Made by a program: the position numbers and the translations under genes. Below are positions 58,024 to 64,000 of a stretch of DNA of 64,000 bases, one piece after another; the first letter of the stretch is position 1, and the number at the start of each line of letters is the position of its first letter. The stretch is taken from positions 13,721,501 to 13,785,500 of the forward strand of contig NC_046680.1 of assembly GCF_009870125.1 (NCBI RefSeq), written 5' to 3'. The notes beneath the pieces are model-generated. The model worked only from the letters and a program-made list of their open reading frames with translations, was not told where the DNA came from and made no database searches. This DNA comes from Drosophila pseudoobscura. Lineage: Eukaryota > Arthropoda > Insecta > Diptera > Drosophilidae.

Positions 58024-59531
58024 ATATCGACAATATACTCTCTATACAAATTACGCTATATCGATTACAATAATACTGTTAATGTTAATGGAACTTTAAA
58101 CTCTACAGATCTAATGTAGCTCCCCAAAATTAATCCACCTACTTGGCAGGCACACACAACTACCGCCGCGAGGTGTAGGTGTAGTTGTGGGTGCCCCAGT
58201 CATCAGTACGTTGTATCTGTATCGATGTATGAATAATATCTACAAAACTGAAGTAACTGATATCAGTGCAAAGCGAAAGAACGTTTAATATCAATGCAAA
58301 TCATATCGCCATTTATGATTTATACACTTGAAGATGAATATTAAATTAGTGCCAATGTCGTACCTTAGCAGGAAGTGCTAGAGTCTCAATCTAACTGGAT
58401 CGATCAATCTAATATACCCTTTACCTGAGGATACCCTTTAGATGTATTCCATTTGAATTTCTCTCTCCCCCGTCAGTATTTGATGTGTATATGACAATAA
58501 CGATTCCCTTACTAAAAACAATATATATGGGAAAACTGCTTAACGACAATAAAACTTCGGTGAATATCTTATATAATTATATCAATATACACGTAAACAA
58601 ATACATAATACATATATGTACTTCGGACAATAAAAAATAATGATATTGACAATAAAACGATGAACTATTTCAAATATTTCGAGTATTTTATTTGAAAAGG
58701 TCCCTGAAACAAAAAAAAAAACATATTCACTGTGCGTAATTATAAGTCTGATGTTGTCAATAATTAACATATATGTTTCAACTCAAAATATTCCAAATTC
58801 AGAAGGTTCGAAAAACTGTATTTAAATTATCAAGTACTATTTACTTCGTTTATATATTATATGTATGTAAAATATCCACGGAAGCAGAGAGTTCGCTCTG
58901 GTGGAAGTACGCGTAGCATTAAAATATCAAAGTTATATACACAATATATATATATATACGTATATGAAATACCAATCTAATAAATATATATACATATTAC
59001 TGGTTTGATCCTACACTAATGATCCAGAACTGTGTCCTATCTGAATGGGAGGATTCAACAGGCCAGACGATGCGGGAATCGTCCTTGAATGGGTAGGTAT
59101 CCATAACTTGTGAATTGTCAATTAAAAATACCCTTTATGCATACCATTTGTAAATTCACTTCTATGTCATTTATTAAAAATATATTTTTTTATTTTTATG
59201 CTTTTGTTTATGTTGAACAATATCGCGTCACGTTTAGAGTATAAAAATAAATATGTATATCTATGTGTATAGACTGCTTAAATAGAAACACGTTACCAGC
59301 CTTAATGCGCCTCTAAAAGCCATGTAATTCACATGTAGTAAGCGGACTAATCCTAAATTATAGCCAAGCCAATATTTTCCATATTCACGTTCACGGTGCA
59401 TTGTATAAATAGTTGTCTAACGCTTACATGTGCCTCTGCCTCTGATAATTGAAATGCATAAAACTGACACGAAAGTCGGAGTCGAATGGGGTTCGGTTCG
59501 TCGGAGTGTCGTCACCGGCGGATCCATTAAC
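58024..59531. other. Convergent 3'UTR/intergenic DNA of Nplp1 and gsb
   Basis: A+T-rich. Candidate poly(A) signals are AATAAA at 58548-58553 (Nplp1, +) and TTTATT at 59170-59175 (gsb, -). No coding frame is supported. Confidence 0.5.
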
Positions 59532-60499
59532 TCATGACCAGTACTTGGCCTGACCCTGCGCCGGCAACGGGTGATTGTATGCAGCGGCCGCTGCTGCATT
59601 CCCATGTGCCGCTGCTGCGGCATAATCGTTGAGCTGGTGTTGGGCCACGTGGGCATTATAGTTGGCTGCTGCCACAGCCGACTGGTTGAGATGGTATGCG
59701 GCCTGCGACCAATTCGAGGGCGATTCCAGCTTCGAGTAGTTGTCGCTTAAGTGCAAGGAAGGCGAGATCTTTGATACGCTATCGGCGGTTAGCTTGGAGA
59801 AGTCATCGATGGACAGCTTGGAGTAGTCTGCATTGGGAAGACAATGAATGTTTATAAAGGGTCGTAAGAAACACATTTGTTCTGTTCATGTACCTTGGTG
59901 ATAGTAGTTTTGACTGGCAAAGTGTCCGGGCTGTGCAAAACCTCCAGGGAATCCGTGCTGGGCCGCACTTTGGACCAGGTCGTAGCCACCCATTTGCGTG
60001 TGATGATGCGCCGCCGCCGCTGCAGCTGCTGCACTGTGGTGTGAGCTTGGGGCATGAGCGGAATGATGAACCCCATCGTTAAGGCTTGCCCCATTGGCGG
60101 TGGTCCCTGCAGCCGGACTGTAGCCGGCCATTGAGCCAACGCCGAGAGGACCGAAGCCGAGCGGAGCCGTAGCTCCGCTAGGACCAACACCCACTCCAAC
60201 TCCAACTCCCACACTGGCACTGCCACTGTTCATTGGCGAAAGACCGGAACTTGATCCGCCAGAATGCTTGCGCAGACGAGCCCTTCGATTGGAGAACCAG
60301 ACTTGGATGCGGGCCTCGGTCAGGGCTGTGGTTTGGGCCAGCTCCTCCCTGGTGTAAACGTCCGGATACTGCGTGCGAGCAAAGGCCCTTTCCAGGGCCT
60401 CCAGTTGCTCAGCGGTGAAGGTGGTGCGGGAACGTCGCTGCTTGCGTTTCAGCGGAATCCCAGGCTCAGACTCCGTGTCACTAATATCCGAATCGCGGC
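59532..60499 (-). CDS. gsb: Gooseberry, homeodomain and C-terminal part (partial)
   Basis: Two exons, 60499-59894 and 59827-59532, with a 66 nt intron. The first opens in phase 1 after an acceptor with [13 protein letters not shown] and a paired-class homeodomain ([20 protein letters not shown], then [17 protein letters not shown]), with Ser at homeodomain position 50 as in PAX3/7. A His/Ala-rich tail contains [17 protein letters not shown], then [20 protein letters not shown] and the end GQAKYWS. This matches D. melanogaster Gooseberry, a segment-polarity and neural PAX3/7 transcription factor. The N-terminal paired domain is not in the window: I find no paired-box motif on the - strand between 60500 and 64000. 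The gene is therefore 5'-incomplete here. gsb-n is the main alternative, but the C-terminal wording fits gsb better. Confidence 0.88.
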
Positions 60500-63400
60500 C
60501 TGGAATCGGATGGGAAAGTTATCATCAGCGGGAACTCGGCTCTTTATTGAAAGGCAACTAAAATTATGAACGCCTCGTAAGAAGCCATACGATTCTCCAC
60601 GGCCATTGTCTTCCGACGAAACTGAATCATATATGTGGTGTGGTTCGATCTTCGGATCCACCGCGTAGGGCCACCGACGTGGATCGCGGCGATCGTGTGA
60701 CCCCCAGCACAAAGATCAGTACAAAGTCATAGCTCCATATAAATGGGAGTCGACGTTCAATGCGCGCCATTGCATATTAATTGAAATGTTAGGGAGCGCA
60801 ACAAATCTGTCAAAAGCCACCGACAATCACACAGAAGGCAGCACACAGAAGATGACGCGATCGGAGGGTGGAGGGCGAGCTGCCGCGACTGTGGCGAGGG
60901 CGTATCCGCAGGCAGCTCGTAAAAGTCACAGCACTTGACAAGTGACACAATATATCATATTACACAAGAAGATGATCGGCAAGTTGTCAGCGGCCATGGA
61001 GGAGTGCGCCAATTAACTTCGGCATCTGTTTACGAAAGGGAAAACGCCGCCGTCATTGGCAATCGGGCTTGAAGCGCGGCGTGTGGCACACCAGAGCCAT
61101 GCCAAATTATTTGGAGAGCTCATTACACAATAAACTGAGTTTTCAAGGCGGGGCGGAGTCACAGCCATGCCGTGCCGGCTTAGCATCAAAGCGGAGAAAC
61201 TATCGCCCATAATCGGAATTATTCAACAAGATCACAAGCTCATTTTTCAGAAGGAACACAACAGGGACAGGGCCGTGCATGTCTTTCCCACAATCCTGCG
61301 GTGTATTTTATGCGTGTGGGTGCCGATGAGCGGAAATACCTTTTAGTCCGATCAAATGGATCGTCCTTCGACCTGAATGCAAACGTATTTTAATGTTCAT
61401 ATTGTGTGCTTGTGGTTGTGGGGATCCCTAAGAACGCTGACCTTTTTCTGCTGCGGTCACTGTTCGAGTCAATCGTTTCCGGTCTGTCAAGTGAAATTAT
61501 TAATTGACTCAACAGCTAAGGTGGATTTCCTGTATCCTTAGTCATGTGATTAATATGAATTTATAGAAAATGGGAAGTACAACTGAGATCTTTTGATAGG
61601 ATGGAATCATTTCAAGATTTACTTAACTGTCGCTTTGATTTGATATAACCAAAGTTCGTACCTTTTCAATTCCTAATGTTTTAGCTTTGCAAAAGCTAAG
61701 TAAGGCTTATATTTGTACGGGACAATCCCAAAATTTTAAACCAACTTTCGGCACGCTTATAAGCATCTCGGACCCTCACGGGCCACACCCAAAATCCCCT
61801 CAAGCGAAACCGCCGAAGCGAAGAAACCTCGGATCGCGGAACGCCCACAGTTTAGTGAGGTCTCTGGTTTTTGGTCTCTGTTGTCTGGTCCAATAAAGAA
61901 ATCGAAAAGTTCACATGCGTATTAAGTAGAAACGAATGGATATGAATGATAAAATACAGAAGTCGCACTATTAATCTTTCAACACACGAAACAATAAAAC
62001 TTAATTATACGAAATAAGAGGAGTCGATGCAGAAGCCATGGAAGCCATGGAGAAGCCATGGAAAGAAGACAAAGAGAAACGGGTTCGGGAAACGACACCA
62101 AAGCAAAGGTGGAAGGTAGAAAAATCAATTAGTTTTTTAATGTTAAACATTTTATTAATTTGTTGTTACTTGCCCATTAATAATGCTCGTATTCGTATAC
62201 CGAAAAGAGAGCCCACCAGAGAGAGGAAAAAGTCCAGCAGCGCTCGAAACAAAGGCCCTTTTATCATTTTGGCACCAGCTCCGACAACGGCTCCCCGGCA
62301 CCACTCTGGCTACCGTGGTGCTGCTCTGTCTTTCGGTTTTGGGGGCTTTCTTTTTGGTGACTGGACCCAGTGGAAAATCGACTGGGGGCTCTGGCTCCAA
62401 GCTTTGATAAATTACTGCGGCTTCGTAATCGGGGAAGGGTATTCCATCATGTTTGACGACGCGTCATTTCAAGTTGCAGGCAGCAGGTAGGTACTTCAGA
62501 GGGACCTCAGTGAACCGACTTGCCTCCTGCTGCCTTGTGTGGTCGAATAAAATGAACTTGAGGCAAAGTGCAAAAGGCAAACGGGGCAGGGCAACTTTTT
62601 ATATTATTTTCCATTTTTTCATTTCTATTATTGGAGACCAATCACTTCTGATGGACAATTGCAGCATGACCTTTGTCGGAGTTGTGGCAAAGATCAATCT
62701 GCCTTTGGCTATTATCTTATTCGAGCTCATATCATCAATCAACAATCTTGACACTGGCCCTACCATTTAAATTGGTGCATCTGATGGGGAAGTCTTTGGG
62801 GCTGCAGGCAGATTCAAACTGCAATTGAAAAACAATTCTTAAATAACGTTTCCTACACTGCCTCGCCGCGGAGAGGGGCCCAAACTGTCAGCTGTCAGTG
62901 CGAGACACGCGCCTGCTCTGTCGCCGAACATCAGATTTGGGATTTGAAAAATCTTGGGGCCATACGACATGGACTGGGGCATGGCTGAAGGGGCCGGCCA
63001 ACTGGACCCAACTCAGCTCGGTTCAGTTCAGTCGGATATGTTATTTTTTAAGTCTTCAGATTCATGTCAGCAAAAGGATTACAGGAGCTTTAAAACTTAT
63101 GCCGCTTTTATGTTTAACAAGCTCTGAACTGAGCTGAGTTGGGAGTATGGACGCATGTACCTGTGTATTTTATGTGGAATATTTGAAATTTATAAAAATT
63201 ATAACACGAGTATAGTTTCAAAATGAAGAAGAGGTTCGAATAGACAGTCGGCTTAGTTCTGAAGACCGTATAATTATATGAACATCCAATTATTGCTTAA
63301 ATGCTTGCATCGCATATATTAATATTCCACCGATATAAAGTATCCACAATTTATGCTCTCAGCGCCCTCGCAATGGGAAAGCCATTTCGATTCCAACCCA

Positions 63401-64000
63401 AAATCGAAATACAAACGAGTGGACAACTAAATACTCCCATCAGAAGCCCATTTAAACTAATTTACAAAAGTCGTCGAGCCTTCGAGATGGCGGAGAGGAA
63501 CATGAGACCAAAATTAGTTATAATCATAATCCGGCGGCAGAAGAAACGAAATCGTCAAGGGATTCGAACTTGGGGTCAGAATGAAACTAATTTAAATAAC
63601 AATGAATACAAACACTTGATCAAAACAAATCCCAGATGATGCCCAGCTCGGCAAAGGCACCAACAGAAAGACAGTGGAAAAGAGCACAATTGTGAGTTTC
63701 AAGGAGAAAGAGACAGACAGGGAAGAGTGAAAGAGAGAGAGACACAGAGAAGTCGGTTAAAGTGTGATAATGCGTTAATAAAATATTTTGTAACTCATCA
63801 ACACGAAAGATGGACTCGGGGGGGGGGCGCAACAGTGCTCCGACGGCGGCAGAAAACAGACAAGAGTCAGGGCTGAGATGATCAGGGCCACAATGAGATC
63901 AAACAGAACGCACCAGGACACCCTGGTGGGCATTAAAGATGCCGCCCAAGATCGGTGCATTTGAAGTCAAAGCGATGCTTTTGTTACGTTGACACTTTTT
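60500..64000 (-). other. gsb: gsb intron or upstream DNA, no exon found
   Basis: No paired-box coding sequence or other gene is recognisable. If gsb keeps its paired domain, this is all intron and the 5' exons lie beyond the right edge. Small features are a CCATGG-rich repeat near 62035-62061 and a GGACC/GTTCAGTT-rich stretch near 63000-63035. Confidence 0.45.

Noticed and set aside
63541-63590. tRNA T-arm-like GGGATTCGAACTTGG
   Set aside because: No matching acceptor stem, anticodon arm or D arm could be placed around it.

Overview
The window is drosophilid genomic DNA. It has eukaryotic genes with short GT-AG introns (about 57-150 nt), CTAAT-like branch points, TATCGATA (DRE) core promoters, TATA boxes, AATAAA poly(A) signals and many short G/C-rich micro- and minisatellites. 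Six of the genes are recognisable orthologues of Drosophila melanogaster genes on Muller element C (arm 2R). The divergence looks like a different species group, and the repeat style would suit the obscura group, but the species cannot be fixed from sequence alone. Most of the 64 kb is non-coding.

Left part (1-17.8 kb): the ribbon (rib) locus on the + strand. The BTB/POZ plus Psq-HTH transcription factor is encoded in one exon (14110-16248). Two candidate upstream 5'UTR exons (ending at 7063 and 11926) and about 14 kb of upstream/intronic DNA precede it, and a roughly 1.5 kb 3'UTR follows. Centre-left (17.8-23.2 kb) is a compact cluster: a ZAD/C2H2 zinc-finger gene on the - strand, convergent with rib; a doubtful small ORF behind a DRE; Fkbp12 on the + strand; and the LIN37 orthologue mip40 on the - strand, convergent with Fkbp12 and probably overlapping it at the 3' ends.

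From 23.7 to 45.8 kb a TATA promoter and two non-coding exons (to 24330, and 24761-24830) are followed by about 18 kb of gene-free, repeat-rich DNA and then the coding exons of unzipped (uzip), a probably GPI-anchored cell-surface protein of the nervous system. Probably all of this is one long uzip transcription unit, but the link is inferred.

Right part (48.9-60.5 kb): the neuropeptide precursor gene Nplp1 (+) and the homeobox-containing 3' part of gooseberry (gsb, -), convergent. The gsb paired-domain exons are not in the window, so its next intron runs past the right edge or the architecture has changed.

The most interesting observation is the 3' end of Nplp1. The last exon (57679-58023) is open in two frames. 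Joined directly to exon 3 it gives a short tail ending at 57731. Joined through an alternative exon (56034-56302), which carries an extra dibasic-flanked peptide, it is read in another frame for 114 codons to 58023. Other points are two GC-AG introns (in uzip and the zinc-finger gene), a likely synteny breakpoint between mip40 (56C-type neighbours) and uzip (60E/F-type neighbours), and several minisatellites.
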